This document shows, in pieces, positions 1 to 13,500 of a DNA stretch of 64,000 nucleotides; position 1 is the first letter of the stretch, and each line of letters opens with the position of its first letter. This stretch comes from Plectrocnemia conspersa. Lineage: Eukaryota; Arthropoda; Insecta; Trichoptera; Polycentropodidae. The stretch is taken from positions 372,001-436,000 of the forward strand of contig VTFK01000243.1 in assembly GCA_009617715.1 (NCBI GenBank). The letters run 5' to 3'. A program made the translations under genes and the position numbers. The notes under the pieces are model-generated. The model searched no databases. It was not told the origin of the DNA and saw only the letters and a list, made by a program, of their open reading frames with translations.

Positions 1-860
1 AATGTAAAAAAAACATTTATTGTATATTACTTAGTCATCGAATAAGGACTAAATGGATATTACAACTGTTGCGTCTAGAATCAAAATCAAAAATGACACC
101 TTTACTTTCTTTTGAATAAAATAATAATTGTATCATTATCAAGCAGTATATATTTGAAGACATTGCCTTTAGCATATGTCACCAATTATGTAAGCTTCAT
201 CTATGTAAACTACATTTTTTATTTTGTTTTAAAGAGAAAACATGAAGATTTTAGTTAATTGAGACAACTGCTGTTTGTAACCTGCTGATTTTTTTTTTGT
301 AACATTTTGGCAAAAGTGACCTGCTTCATTCGATTCTCACTCGTAATATTGTTATAAAAATTCACCGCGATGACACTATTTTATTGTCTTTGACCTGAAC
401 TGGAAATTCACTATATGGCAACACTGAGCAGCTAGGAAAACACGACTAATTATCAGGTAAATATTATGAGTAGATATTTTTAATATTTTTTCATGACCAA
501 TTAAAATATTTTGCATAAAATATGATTTCAGAAAATATGTCGCAACGGTGGCTATTTTTTATATTTATTTGTAGCATAGAAAGAGTTAGCTCGTACCTAT
601 TATTATTTATTCAAGAAATTTTATTACGATATTAAAAATATATAATATAAAATGCCATTCATGGCCCTGGTTGTAATTATGATTTTTGCAGCTTAAAGTT
701 GTCACAGAATGCAGAACGAATACATTTAGCACAGACTTTTTCTAAGTATTTTATTATTTCCTACCCTCGCTTTTCAACTTATATCAAGGTAAGGCCCTTT
801 CTGGGAATCTTTGCTCCAAATAGATATTTATTGGGACTATGAACTTGTAGGTCTAAATTA
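1..860. other. AT-rich noncoding, nothing recognised
   Basis: Probable later intron of the aquaporin gene. No protein similarity, no repeat boundary and no ORF worth keeping were seen on either strand. Confidence 0.5.
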
Positions 861-1150
861 AATTAAAAAATCAGCGAGGTCGAAAGCGATAAAAAAACCC
901 ACCGAAGACGATTTTTTCTCAATCGGCCAGCTGTCCACGTGACGCCATCTTGTCTGCGCCGGTCGGCACGTTTGCGAAACACGGTCCGATATTTCAGCAA
1001 ATTAATTAAGACCCGACATTGAACCTTCGGACAAGAGAGAAAAATCAACGCCGCCGTATAAATCAGACGAGTTTTTACTCACCGGAGGCCGTTAATCAGG
1101 TCATTTGCGATCGGTCGATCGCCATAAGGCTCGACCGTATATAAACATTA
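861..1150. promoter_or_regulatory. GC/CpG-rich island, candidate regulatory or conserved noncoding block
   Basis: Stands out from AT-rich flanks by CpG density. It contains CAAGATGGCGTCACGTGG on the minus strand (a Pho/YY1-like ATGGC core next to an E-box CACGTG) and a minus-strand donor-like GTGAGTAAAA at the right side. The minus 61-codon ORF shows no known domain. Possibly an enhancer or untranslated exon; unproven. Confidence 0.25.
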
Positions 1151-1379
1151 ATTACATAATTAGCCACCGCGGAGATGTGGCTAACTGCGATCTTTCCCTT
1201 GACATATGCGCAAAAGATAAACATCGAAACAGATCGGCAGGTGTGTTGCAGCTAGTATATTGGTGTATAATGCATAAAAAAGATCTGACTCATGAACTAA
1301 TATACCAATTATTTATTGTGAATCTTGCGTTGAAATTTGACATAAAAGCCCAATGCGTTACAACGGGGTGAATACAATC

Positions 1380-1667
1380 AATAACTACTGAGTAAGCAGT
1401 GAGAACATTTTATTAAATTATAATTATTGATGTAGCTTACAATTAATAAATGCCACTATGCATGACCTAGCGCAATTTTATTTTAAATATTCATTACAAT
1501 ATTCATCTGTGAGATTAGGAAAATCTAGGAAAACCTAATTTGTGATAATCGATTGGAATCATAATTATATAATAGTTTTTAATTCCTATCGGAATCATTC
1601 CAATCGATCATCACAAATTAGGTTTTCCTAGATTTTCCTAATCACACAGATTAATATTGTAATGAAT
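1380..1667. repeat. SINE fragment whose body is folded into a long inverted repeat
   Basis: Positions 1380-1560 resemble the body of the tRNA-derived SINEs at 16.3 and 61.0 kb: a tail like ACAATCAATAACTACT, then GCATGACCTA, then the GGAAAATCTAGGAAAACC core. From 1489 to 1559 this body forms one arm of an inverted repeat; the other arm is 1597-1667, each 71 nt, with about 37 nt between and very few mismatches. The tRNA-like head is missing. Either two copies integrated head to head or a foldback element formed from one. Confidence 0.6.
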
Positions 1668-1867
1668 AATTCAATAATTGAAATTTTAGATACGAAGGAA
1701 TATTAGTATAAATTGTTAGCGCTTTTATGTAATTTTTTTTCTTTCCCTTTAGTTTATTGGTATTATTTTCTATATAAGTAATTTATATCAATTCGATTTT
1801 TTTTTTTATATATTTATAATGTTCTTTATTTATTATTTTTTTCAGTTATACATGAATATATGACTAT

Positions 1868-1935
1868 CTGGGGTACCTCAAAACAGTAAAAAATCGACCA
1901 TCGTAGATGTACGGCGATACTATTCAAAGGGTTGA
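1868..1935 (+). repeat. Dispersed repeat, copy 1 (partner at 31628-31695)
   Basis: About 65 bp similar to 31628-31695: ACCTCAAAACAGTAAAA, then ATCGACC, then TGTACGGCGATAC and CTCAAA/TTCAAA. In this copy the central palindrome seen in the partner is eroded. The family is not identified. Confidence 0.5.
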
Positions 1936-2639
1936 TTAGTCTATATAAAAAGAGATTGAAAAATATTTTTTTCTTGATTTGCAACGGCTGATGGTTTTAT
2001 TTTTTATTTAGAGAATTAAACTTCTAAGCAAAAAAATTGTAAGATATTAGTTTTAGATATTTTAATTGAAAGCATGTAAATTTATTTATCATAATGATAT
2101 TTATAATTTAGGAACAACTCTTATGTATTATATTTGATCTCTACACATTAATCATCAGTAAATAAAAATTAGAGAAAATTTTGTAAAATATTAAAAATAC
2201 TTTAGAAACATTCTGTACATATAATATAATATCACCTGAGGCAACTAAAAAGCAATTGATTATATTTAATTATACTAGTACTTATATATTGTATGACAAA
2301 ACTGTGGCGAGGGCATCACGATTTTGGAAGAAAAAATGAGAATTTTGAGCACAAGAGATCAACAGCTAATTTATTTTTTAAATGATAATTAAAATATATA
2401 GTACTTTAATAAAATAATTGATATACATAAATGCATTAAATCGTAATATTTTTCCATAATTTAAATATTTTAACAACGTTTATATAGAAAGTTAATTATA
2501 AGATAAGGAGGCAATAGAAAAATGGTTGTAATAATTTTGAAAGCATATTTCATTTCATAAGAATATATTTTAAAATATTTTCTATTCAAATACTAAAATA
2601 ATGTAATTAAGGGTTGATAATAGTGGGCTTGACCATATT

Positions 2640-2890
2640 CATGTTTAGAAACGCGTTTTCTCTATCTATCACAACCGTCAATAAAAAGCGTCGATGATTC
2701 AGTGGTCGACCGGTCAGACACCGGTTTTTCCTTTCTGCGATCTTGAAAATGACAACTCTTGGGGGGCGATTGCATAATCGTTTTGTTTGAACACGTTTTT
2801 GGAGCAAGCGACAATGAAATTGCGAACGTGGACACGATTCCTTCAACAGCGTGTGAAAACCTCAAAACGATCAACAAATTGGCTAATTAA
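2640..2890. promoter_or_regulatory. GC-richer island, candidate noncoding element
   Basis: Less AT-rich than its neighbours, with overlapping minus-strand ORFs of 71 and 79 codons that share no recognisable domain. Two frames open at once argues for composition rather than coding. Confidence 0.2.
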
Positions 2891-2899
2891 ATGATTATT

Positions 2900-5800
2900 T
2901 GTTCGCGTGGAAGGTTGACATGACTAATATAATTAGCATATTTCAATTCGCACGTTTATCACGTGTGTTATGGCAAATTTGTACATAATATGGATTAATG
3001 GGAGGTCAAATATATATATCGACTAATAATGACGATAATGAGCAGCGTCAAAAAATCGTATTAAAATTTCTCAAGGAGACTAATAAAACATTTTTAAGTA
3101 GTTATTTTTCTTCTACATCGGTGGTCTGTGTGGTTTTATTTATTACATAAAAATATATTTGTATGCAAAGAAACATTTAATTGGTCTCCCCTTTAATTAT
3201 TAAAAAACTGATTTTCCATATAGTTTAATTTAATGTAAATAATATTATTGAAGACAAACATACACTATAATGAATAGCCAATATAAATTATAGAAAACTT
3301 TTTGAAAAATCATAAACAGCTCAAGATGAGAACAAGTTAACTAATTTTATCAAAAATGAGTTACAATATCCACTAGATTAAGTTTTACGTGTTTTTTTTT
3401 GTAATAAATACATATACAGTAGTGTGCAAAAAACCTCAAATATATAAATAAAGATATGATATCAGATTTTCATCAGTTCTGTGTTTTTATTAAACTTTTT
3501 AAATGTTTATTGAAAAAATGAAATTAATTAAAGTAAATAAAATAAAACACTAAAATTTGGCCAATTATTAAAAAAGCTTTGAAATTCATTATTAAATTAT
3601 AAAACATCATGCAATAAAAAGTTATCTTAAATCGCGTATCACCACAAATAAATAGTAATTATATAACATATTATTTTATTGTAATCTTTAGTCTACAAAA
3701 CTGCTGAAAAACATTGTATCAACAATAACGAATTTAATATGAAAGTGATATGTAAGTGAAAAGGAAAATATTGATTCTAGGCGTAGCTGTTGTAATAACT
3801 ATTAGATATTTTATTATTAACTACATACGAATCATTTGAAAGTAATGTATTTATTATTCCCGAGATTTTATCGTTTACCTCATTTTGGGTATTATCACAT
3901 GGTTATTATATTACATAAATGATTCTCGGTAGACCATAAAGAAAGCTTTTCATCTATTTATCAAATGAGTATATTAATCAAATGAGCTCAACGACTACTG
4001 ATTCATCCAAAAAAATCTATTTAAAGCAACATTTCGCAACCGGTTCAAGATTTATATGCAAAAAGTGACCCAAATATGACTGCATTTCCAATATATGCAT
4101 ACCGTTTTTAGCGGCTCTAGCCCGGGGCGATCAACTTCTTAATACATATGTTTTTTTTGTTAGGCCCGCACGCGTCTCATTCATTCATGTCTCTGACCTT
4201 CGTTGCGAAAGTCTAGTGATTTTTTTATTCTTCGGTTAGTTTGCGGAGGAGATTACGTATAATGCTCTTTTTAATTGCAGGATTCCGAATAATAAATTAA
4301 CGATTTTTCTGCAGAAGGCGTTAGCATTGATCCACTGAAATTTGTCCGAAAAAAGCTTGGTTCAAGATGAGATCGCGAAGGTCGGAGATAATTAAATAAA
4401 TACTTATCGACGTCGTTAACCTCATATGCGTATATTTATTTGCGAAAATAAATTAAATAAAAACCTAAGGATGTTTTTGTTGTTGCAAAAGTGAAAAATC
4501 GTATGATTAGTCGCAGTTTTTTTTAATTTACGTAAGCAAACATATACAAAATAAATTAAATCAATTTTATTGTATATACCTGATTTGATAAATATAGTTT
4601 TCTAATAAAATTATAGTATGTATTCACATAACTACGGTTCGAATGTTTAGGTATGTAAATTTTTGGGTAACTAATTAAATATAGTGATTTTACTATGCTT
4701 TCTACTGTGGATTTTATTGGTTCTATTATATCCGGAACATTATTAGCCAACAATTTTGCACCCACAGTTATTTCATCAAATTTATCGTCACATACATATA
4801 TTGAATAAATATATTACTACTACAAATATTGTAAATTTTATGTATTATACAAAACATGATTCATTATATTATTTTAACTGATATTTAAGTGATGTTTATA
4901 ATAAAGTCTAATAAATTATTTGTGGTTTTATTAAGAAATGCATTATTGACATAAAAACTTATATTTAAAAAAAATTATATTTTATACAAAATCTTACATA
5001 TTATATATATTTCTTATTTTACCATTATTTTACTAATATATTTTTATGTGTATTCTATTTAGATATAGAAGTAATAATTGCAAAAAAAAATTCTATATGT
5101 GTATTATATATGTATATCAAAGAATTTTCTAGGTTTAGAATTGCAGCTGCGAAAATTGTAGAAGAATAATATTTTTAGAGACATTTCTTATGCATAACTA
5201 CTATATATGTATAATATATATATATATATATATTAATTCTAAAAAAACGGTTTTTCTGCTGTGGTTAAAAAGTATTGCTATAGGTTAAATAATGGAATTA
5301 GACTTAGAATTTTGATAACTATTCATGTTCTCGTCAAGATTCATTTAGAAAGGTTATATGTCTTTAACGGATGTAATTGTATTTTTTTAGTTGTAACTCA
5401 TATCTAAAAATAAATTACTGCCCATTCGATATGCCGAAATTAAATTTTCTTACGTATCGTATTAAGATTCAATTCAAAATTAATTTGACTGTCCTTGCGC
5501 CAAATAGGACCAACGAGGGGACCTTTGTCGGAATCTCGATACGGATCTCGACGACAACTCAATACAAATCTTGAATAATTATGATGGATGTAATGGAATG
5601 TATTAAGTAAAAACTGTATTATGTAAATTATTAAAATGTTTATTAAATTTAAATAAATGAGTATCTTAATAGTCTATCAAATAAACTTAAAACATTTTTA
5701 CGATATACATATATTTACACATACACGAGTTGTAGTATTCATTCAAGCGTATTAGTAAATTATTACATTTAGTAATATATTCATGATTCATTGCTATAAC

Positions 5801-6640
5801 CCTGATTTAGTCAACTGGTTACTGTATCAAATAGTAATGCAATTCTTGAATGAAATATTCATATAGTTAAAATGTATTACACTATAAAAATATTAAATTA
5901 TAGACCTAATGCAAGTTTTTGACTTTGGTAGTTATAATTAAATGGATAAATAACAAATGAAAATATATAAATAGAGTTTATAGATTTGTTATTTTATGTC
6001 ACGAGGCTATGTATAATGTGTAAACATTTTAAGGTCATTACGTTTAACCGACATATTTAAAGAAAGAAAAAAAAAACAATCAAGGAATTTGGTTGACATT
6101 TTCTTTATTTAATCCGTTAGAACGTAAGTAAAATATTATAAGATTTAAAATAAAATTATAATATAATTAAGAAGATACCCGAGAATTCAAAAGTAACTGA
6201 ACTGGACCAAACTTAAATTTTGTTTCTATACTACAAGATACAAACCTATTTAAAAAAAATTGTTGCTGATATATATCAAGTGTGTCTAATTATTATACAT
6301 TATAAATATTTTTATAACGATTTTTTTATTGTATTTTTTTGTCTAAAGTCTAGTAAATAGAAGGGGTATATTTATTGATCGCGAGAATTGATAATATTTT
6401 ATTAAAATACATATTCTAACATGTATGACGCCTAAAATTAATTTTATTTAGTGTTTATTAAAATATAAAATTAAGTTGTTTAAATATTATATATTTATCT
6501 AGTGCAATAAAAATAAAAATAAATTGAAAAAATCATTTAAAATGGAAATGTGTAATATTGATTCAAGTCATCCAAAATGTTTTTTTATTTATTAAATTTT
6601 ATTGCTTAAAATCTTAAAAGAATATAGAGGATTAAGAACT
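2900..6640. other. AT-rich noncoding with one GC-richer block at about 4090-4400
   Basis: Long AT-rich stretch with poly-A/T runs. The block at 4090-4400 (GCGGCTCTAGCCCGGGGCGA, then ACGCGTCTCATTC) is GC-rich and unique-looking. The small ORFs at 4556-4765 (minus) and 5377-5574 (plus) have no visible domain. No transposon ends were recognised. Confidence 0.4.
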
Positions 6641-6641
6641 A

Positions 6642-7670
6642 CAGCCATGGTCATAATAATGGGCACCCTTTAAAATGGTCTGTAACACTTTACAAGTGCA
6701 TAATCTGACCAAAATATTTTAGCAATTAGTTTTAACCGTAATTCTGAGAACTATACAAATGAGTTTGTTTTAAGTTTAAAAAAAAATATTGCAGGTCAAA
6801 TTGTCCAGTCTCGCTTAAATGACCATTATATTCAGTTGCATGATTTCGGTCTTTAGTTGTCGTTATAATTTTTTTCGAATATTATATAAACATTTTAAAA
6901 ATACCAAAAAACGCGAATTAATAGAAGCTAAAAGAGCGAATATAATTTTATTGCATCCGTATTTTGCATATTATTGACTAAATATATAATCACATAAATT
7001 GGGTTAAAGTGGGCCCATAAATACCAAGATTGGGCATCTAAGGATTAGACGATAGTTATTTGATCCGAGGAAACTAACTTTAAATTTAAATTTCTTAATT
7101 GAAAAAATATATTGAAAACCTAATTTATTAAAAAAAATTTAAGTAATAATTTTTTGAAATAATTATCCTTTTTCAACATTATTTAAAGTTTTTGGGACTC
7201 CTGGTGTGGTACACATGCGTCGAAGAGCCGAAGAAAAATATTTAACTGATTGCGTAATACCCAAAGTCAAATATTGTGGCGGAAGCGTTATGGTCTGGGG
7301 TTGCATGGCGGCAGTAGGGGTAGGAAACATGTTCACTTTCGAGAGTAGTAAGTATAGTGACATTTATATTTCGATGTTGGAATCCATTTTAAAGGATTTC
7401 TACTGGAAAACATTTCCAAGCATAGATCACGCTACAATCTGATTAAAAAAAGTAGGAGTTTGACGCTTTTAGGATGGCCTACACAGTCACCAGACCTAAA
7501 TCCCATAGAGCATTTATGGGCAAAATTAAAAGTAAAGGTTGCCCAATACAATTGTAAACCTAAAATTAGCTGCAAGAAACCACCCGCAAGTCATTAGTTG
7601 AGAGTGTGCCAGCTGTAATTATAGTTAAGGATAGGTCTACTAAATATTATTCTATAAAAGTATATACATA
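6642..7670 (+). mobile_element. Degenerate Tc1-like DNA transposon
   Basis: A TA dinucleotide (6640-6641) is followed by CAGCCATGGTCATAATAAT and GGGCACCC, a typical Tc1-family terminal inverted repeat. Transposase pieces follow on the plus strand in shifting frames: LKWAHKYQDWASKD with SEET (about 7004-7085), RRRAEEKYL and VKYCGGSVMVWGCM (7190-7440), [19 protein letters not shown] (7472-7530), and the C-terminal LVESVPAVI...STKYY (about 7597-7655). These correspond in order to a Tc1 DDE domain. The first catalytic Asp of the usual SDET/SDES motif reads Glu here; the second is not clearly readable; the Asp of SPDLNP is kept. Stops and frameshifts make it inactive. No matching right inverted repeat was found, so the right end is lost or diverged. 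Confidence 0.85.
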
Positions 7671-8094
7671 TTTTTTTTATTATTATTTCAGTAGGTTATA
7701 AACTAATTGTTATTCACTATCATGTTTAATATAAAAGAAACTTTATATAAATTACGTTTAAGGCTCAATTTTTTAAATATCAGAATATGGAGTCCAGATG
7801 TGCATTAACACAGATATCATATAATACGTATTTAAGTATCAACGGCCAAAGCACATCAATTAAAAAACGACCATTTAGCGATTCCCTAATATATTAAGGG
7901 CTAAAAATTGTACGTTTATTATGGAAAAGATCACGATTTATTTACATAAAAAGTTTGTATCAAGTGACGTATTTTCCTTAAATAGCCCAAATTCTGAAAA
8001 TAGCTACATAAACATTAATCTATTTTGGCGATCGCACACAAATTGGGCCGCTACAGTAACATTTTATCGAATGTTATATAATAGTTACAAGGTT

Positions 8095-8780
8095 ATTGAA
8101 ATTTATATGAATGATCGTCGGACGAGGTCCGGCCGACCGTCGCGCTCTCAGTGATGGTCCACCAAAGATTGAATGTTGCCCTCGCCGCCGTCACGTCAGA
8201 GTACCACCTAATTTTGTGACCAAATAAATTACCACCCCACATGCAGTATTTTATTTAATTTAATTAAAATAATTAAAACCTGATGTTTTTTATATGGACA
8301 AATCGATACTAAATTTCCCTAAATTGTTACTTTATTATATGATTAAAATAAAATAAAATTTAGACGCAATAGGCCTACGAATATCGATCAAGGCAATAGC
8401 TGACACAAATCGTTATTCGGTCCAAATTTTTTTCGATGAAGCGTTCGCGTGATTGACGGTTTACGGTCGACATTTGCGGCGTGCAAACTAGTTATTAAAA
8501 AAATCATATGCGCTCGCGTTTTATAATAAAAAATATAAATAGACACTAGTGAATTTTAGGTAATAAACTCATAATTAATATAATCGATAAGTTTATGCTA
8601 ACCGAACGCGACGTGACGACAGATTTGATTTTTGCTTATTACGTTTTTAATTCATGGTCGCCGCGTGAATATAATCCATATGGGTTCTCGGTTGCGAAAC
8701 TGAATATGTTACTTCCATTAATACATTTTTTATTATATAATAATCGTTTCGTAACGGACGTAGTTTGGGAAAATTCGTGA
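8095..8780. promoter_or_regulatory. Two GC-rich islands, candidate regulatory blocks
   Basis: 8095-8215 (GGACGAGGTCCGGCCGACCG and following) and about 8385-8780 (AACCGAACGCGACGTGACGA) are strongly CpG-rich against AT-rich flanks. The ORFs here on both strands are mutual shadows without recognised domains. They sit just 3' of the aquaporin exon in gene orientation, so intronic enhancers are plausible but unproven. Confidence 0.25.
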
Positions 8781-9002
8781 CGGTTAAGGTTAATAGGTGT
8801 ATTTAGAATATCGAAACAGAAAGTAGATTGTTGAATAATTAAATACATATATGTATATTTAATTTGATTGATTTAGTATTGGCAGTTTTTATTTATAAGA
8901 TTAATGATGAATTATTCATTAATTAAAAAAAAGGACGGCGACATTGTAATACAGTTGTTCGATCTTACTAGGCTGCTTCTATTTTTCCTCTAGAAGGACA
9001 AA

Positions 9003-9087
9003 TACTAGATTTTTGTACTGAATTCAGTACAAAAATCTAGTAGTCTTAAAGTAATAAATTGTTTAATAAAACAATTTATTACTTTAA
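9003..9087. repeat. Two adjacent perfect palindromes
   Basis: 9003-9042 is a perfect 40-bp palindrome centred on GAATTC. Only 3 bp further, 9046-9064 and 9069-9087 form a perfect 19-bp inverted repeat around a 4-nt loop (AATA). Neither contains a recognised transposon end. They could form cruciforms, be foldback-element footprints, or be local inversion-duplication scars. Confidence 0.85.
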
Positions 9088-9735
9088 AATTAAAATATAA
9101 TACGATGCACTCTAAAACTTATTTTAGTAATTTATATATTCATCCGAACCGAATCGTTTGTATCATACGTATATAGGAACTCAAAATTCACTTATTAAGT
9201 AACCCACGTTACTTATGATACATTAAATGCGCATATGAATGTAGACATCTTGTATTGTGAATCTAGATTCGATCATGTGAATCTAAACTTTATTAAATGT
9301 TACTAAATTCACCTTGACATGGTATCGGCATGATGGGATTATTATTTTTTTGGAAGCTCATCTCGTAACATGAAGATAAATCGCACTCGGAATAAAATTC
9401 GCTGATTACGACACATCCTGTATGATTTGAACTATTTTGAGACATTTATATGACACGTATTAATCATAATATTGCTTAAATATATCAAAATCTATATATT
9501 ACTAAAATACATGTTAAGAAATTTATGCTTAAAGCTATAAATATTTTAATTGAAATCAGGATCAAACATTTATTATTCATATGAGGAAATTACAAATATA
9601 TATATAGTATATATTAGTATAGGTGTATATTATATTAATTGTAGCTTTCTATAATTTGTTTATGTTTGCGAAAGTTCCATGATATTACAAGTGCGTCGAG
9701 AGTTTTTTTTAGGGATAATATTACTAATTAATTAC

Positions 9736-9929
9736 CTGGACTACTGTTGCGACGATCAATCCAAAAGTAATAGCAATCTGTAAGTTTGTCGGTTTATTGC
9801 TTTCGAAGGCGATAGTACTGCACAATCCAACCGAAACTAGCAGAAAAGTACCCAGACATTCTGCCAGAAGTTGTCGCCATAAATTTCTGTTGTCTGTCAG
9901 ATCCGACAAGCCCACGAAACTGTTTGTTT
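9736..9929 (-). CDS. Aquaporin (MIP family, Drip/Prip/Eglp-like) internal exon, first transmembrane helices
   Basis: Encodes part of an aquaporin, a membrane channel for water and, in some insect paralogues, glycerol. The exon is 2 nt plus 64 codons. After a short N-terminal stretch (TNSFVGLSDLTDN) come NLWRQLLAECLGTFLLV (TM1 with the conserved AExxGTF motif) and QIAITFGLIVATVVQ (TM2, where the family has FGLxVxxxxQ just before the HxSGxHxNPAVT loop). Acceptor TTTTTGTTGCAG; donor GTCCAG then GTAATT. It enters in phase 1 and leaves in phase 0. The next exon should begin with the GH(V/L)SGxHINPAVT loop; I searched bases 1-9700 by eye and did not find it, so the rest probably lies beyond the left edge. 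Subfamily cannot be fixed from TM1-TM2 alone. The plus-strand ORF here is a shadow. Confidence 0.9.
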
Positions 9930-10164
9930 CTGCAACAAAAACATCGATAATATTAATCAATTATATTGCTTTAATTAATTCATATTTTTTTTGCTCACTG
10001 TTGAATATTGCACAAGTAGTTAATTGCATATTAATGTTATTGTATAGATCGTATTTATGTGGAAATGACGTATTTCCTCACTTAAACAGTAAAACACTTG
10101 TTCAAACAATATCGGATGTCGCTCATGAAAAAAACATGTATGCTTTGTAATGAAACACTATGTA

Positions 10165-10560
10165 CTACTTGTGTTGGCGTTCAGCGGCAGACTGAAGTAC
10201 TGAAGAATGAGATGGTAGACAAAGTGTAATATAGACGAGTAACTCAATTTTCCGACTTTGATGATGGCGATCGTTCCGCGTTTGATGGTACAATTGCCAT
10301 CGTCGGTCGCTGTGAAGCAAAGTAGCGAGGAAAATCGAGAAAATCGAAACGTTTTCCACGCTACATCTACGACCGTCTAAAAATGTCTATTGATGGTTTT
10401 ATTTTTAGATTATTTTTTTATGGCGTGAGCCACAAGAAAGGGTCGTATTTTAAATTTGACGTCATATTGCGAAACGTGAAAAGACTAAGCCCTGACACAG
10501 TTCATATCACAACAGCGAACGCAAACCCTCTAGTTCAAAATTAAAGTTGATCTAAATTTA
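10165..10560 (-). promoter_or_regulatory. GC-richer block just upstream of the aquaporin exon
   Basis: Lies 236 bp 5' of the 9736-9929 exon on the minus strand. It contains a TGACGTCA CRE-like site (about 10459-10466) and a 64-codon minus-strand ORF starting with Met but with no recognised domain. Could be an intronic enhancer or an alternative first exon or promoter. No convincing donor joins it to the aquaporin exon. Confidence 0.25.
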
Positions 10561-10569
10561 TAATACGTT

Positions 10570-13500
10570 CACGTTGAGTAGTTTTACGTCGTTGTTTTGA
10601 TTGTCTATCGATCTACGTAGGGTTTTATTTATTTATGTTGATTCAGTTTTGTATATAATGAAATATAATGATACGGTTTGATAATAATAGTATGTTTTGT
10701 ATCAGAGACTTAAATGCATAGTAAAAGTAAGCGTCAAACCTATATTTTAAAATCTTAAAAAAATATAACAATAACAGTGTGAGTCATTTTAAATCAAGGT
10801 GAATAAATATGTTTATTATTCGTATATGAATTTAGTGTGAATGTGAACGAGTGATTCATTTTCATATAAATTATTTTAAATCATTATTACTATTGGTATA
10901 AATATGATATTTAATTAATTTTTGTACATATTAAATTAACACATGTAAAGAATATTTTTTCTATACATTAAATTTTTTATATATTTATTTATAGTTGCAA
11001 AATTTAAATATTTCTATCATTAATTTTGCATTAAAGTCAAATAAAAATTAATACTCCCGATACTTGATTTATACGTTTTGTTTTGGTTAATTGTTTTTAA
11101 CATTTGCATAATAAATCCTTTCAATATGATTTTTTTGGCGGAAACTATTTTATAAACTTATTTAACATTTTTTGAGTCAAATCATATGTATGTAACTGTA
11201 TAATTAATATATTAAAAATTCACATCCACACAAAAAGAACAAGCTTAATAATACATATAATAATACGTATATAGTTTTTAAGTTGGCTAATTATGTTTAA
11301 CAATTATTTTAGTACTTTTTCTATATGAATATAATTAGGTTTTAAACATGGGCTACAAATATAAATTTTAGTTGATTTATAATATAGTGTTTTAGCTGTT
11401 TCGATACGAATCTATTTATTTTTAAGAGGCAGTGTACCATAACATCGTTTAACCCGTGATCATCACTTGCTCCTGTGAATGGTCACATGCAATAGGAAAT
11501 GTACCGAGACATGAAAGTACACAGGATAGTATTGGTTTTTTGTTGTTGAAAATAATATACTATCGCTCTTTTGACTTTAATTCTAAATCATAGCTGTGAG
11601 TTTTAAGTCGAAAAAAATGATTTATTTATAAATTTGCTAAATTTTTATTATCATTGTCTTACTCCACATTTTTTTTAATTTTATTTGCTTCTAAAATTAT
11701 TAGTGTTTTATTTGTTTTAAAAAACTTTAAATTTACCCTTGCTTTCAGTAATCAACTCTGCGTGTATATGTTTTTGTTCACTGATTAATGAATAAAAAGA
11801 TCATAGTCTATTATATGTACATTGATTTTTTTTAAATAATATTTTTTTAAGCAGCTAAAACTATTTTATTATTTAAAAAAAAAATATTTAACAAACAAAA
11901 AATCATATTTTTTCGCTACGCTGTTTTTGAAATTAAAATTAAAAAGTTTTATATTGTTTTCTACAAATAAATTCTTACGCGCCGACAAGATGATTATGAT
12001 ATTAAAATAAATATATAAAAACATGCTTAGAGTATTTTGCGTTATTTAAAATAAATATAATATAAATAATTCACATGAAAGTTAATCAAATATTTTTTTT
12101 AGAAGCGCTATAAAAAACGCTTCACTGTCTTGTAAATTGACAGCACTATGTGGCAGAACAAATCTGATATGAAATAGCTATAGAAATAGCCGCATATGTA
12201 TAAATCAATATTTTTTGATTAGTAAAAGATTCATATAGATTAAGTATGGTGATGCATGTTTGCCACTCTAGCAAAAGTAAGAGTGGCTTATACATTTAAA
12301 AACGGTGCGCGCTCTGCATAGTGCTTCTTATTTCTCAATTCATGATAAATATGGACCCCTAAGAAAATATACGTTTTTTACAGTATTAAAATATAATATA
12401 TACAATATCGTTGTACGTAGAAAATATTTACACTAATTTTATTAACAACAATTTGGATCAATATTTATAAGTGTAATTATATTATATTTAATAATTAAAC
12501 TATAATGACCACGAAATATTATTGAACATTTATCAAAATATTTGAGTACAGAATCATTACATTATTAATCTATTTAAAATTCCAATATGAGATTTTATAA
12601 TTTTAAGAAAAATGCTAACATAGGTTATTGTATGATTTATATAGCATTTACTACATTGTCTCTTGCCAAAAACTTATATATCATTTTTAAGTCATTGATC
12701 TTTGCACTCTTATTATATTATATTAATATATGTTATTGACCGGGAAGATAAAGTCGAAATTCTAAAATCGGGCATACAAGTTATATTGTCATACAATATT
12801 TTAAAAGTGCAAATCGGAAACCCTTGTCCCTTTTATCACTACCTGCTCTGCGTTCAGTTTTTTAAAATTAAAGTTATTGTAAATCATTAAAAATATTCGT
12901 ATAATTTTAATTTTTACAAAAAACTATTTTATGATAATCAACGAGAAATAAGAATTTCAAGGAAAATAAAATAGTAAATAAAGATATATTTAAAGAAAAT
13001 CGCCGAGTGAAAGTCAACGTCTTACTTTTGAGGATAAGACATAGAAAAAATTAATATGTTTTAAATCTCTACACTAAAATAAAGATTTGATACTGGAGAT
13101 AAAACCTGGGAAACTATTTTAATTTTGCCTATTTTGGAATATGCAATTTTAAGTTTATATATATACATATTTCTATATAATTAAATTTAGTAGGTTACTT
13201 TGTTAAGATGATAGTATAACTAACTAAATATTATATATTATTTTTAGTTGTTTACAAAATCAATACTTAAAGTACGTTATCTACGGTTCATAAATTCAGG
13301 ATTTAAGAAAGAGCTTTAATTCGTGCTTATTTATATTAAAATATTAATAATTATCTTATCTGAATGATTTCTTTCAAAATATAATCTATAAATGCATTGT
13401 GTTTTAATTAAATTACAACTGCAATTCGGTCATAAATTTAATGTATTTCTTAGGTTAAATCGGTCACACTCGAATTATTACAGAGGTGACAGTACAAAAC

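Noticed and set aside
6961..7670. Intact Tc1 transposase gene
   Set aside because: In-frame stops, at least two frameshifts, a substituted first catalytic residue and no right terminal repeat.
1..9700. Remaining aquaporin exons (HxSGxHINPAVT loop and beyond)
   Set aside because: Searched on the minus strand for the NPA-loop codons and did not find them; presumed to lie outside the window.
9797..10150. 117-codon plus-strand ORF
   Set aside because: Its first half is antisense to the aquaporin exon and the rest is intronic; a shadow.
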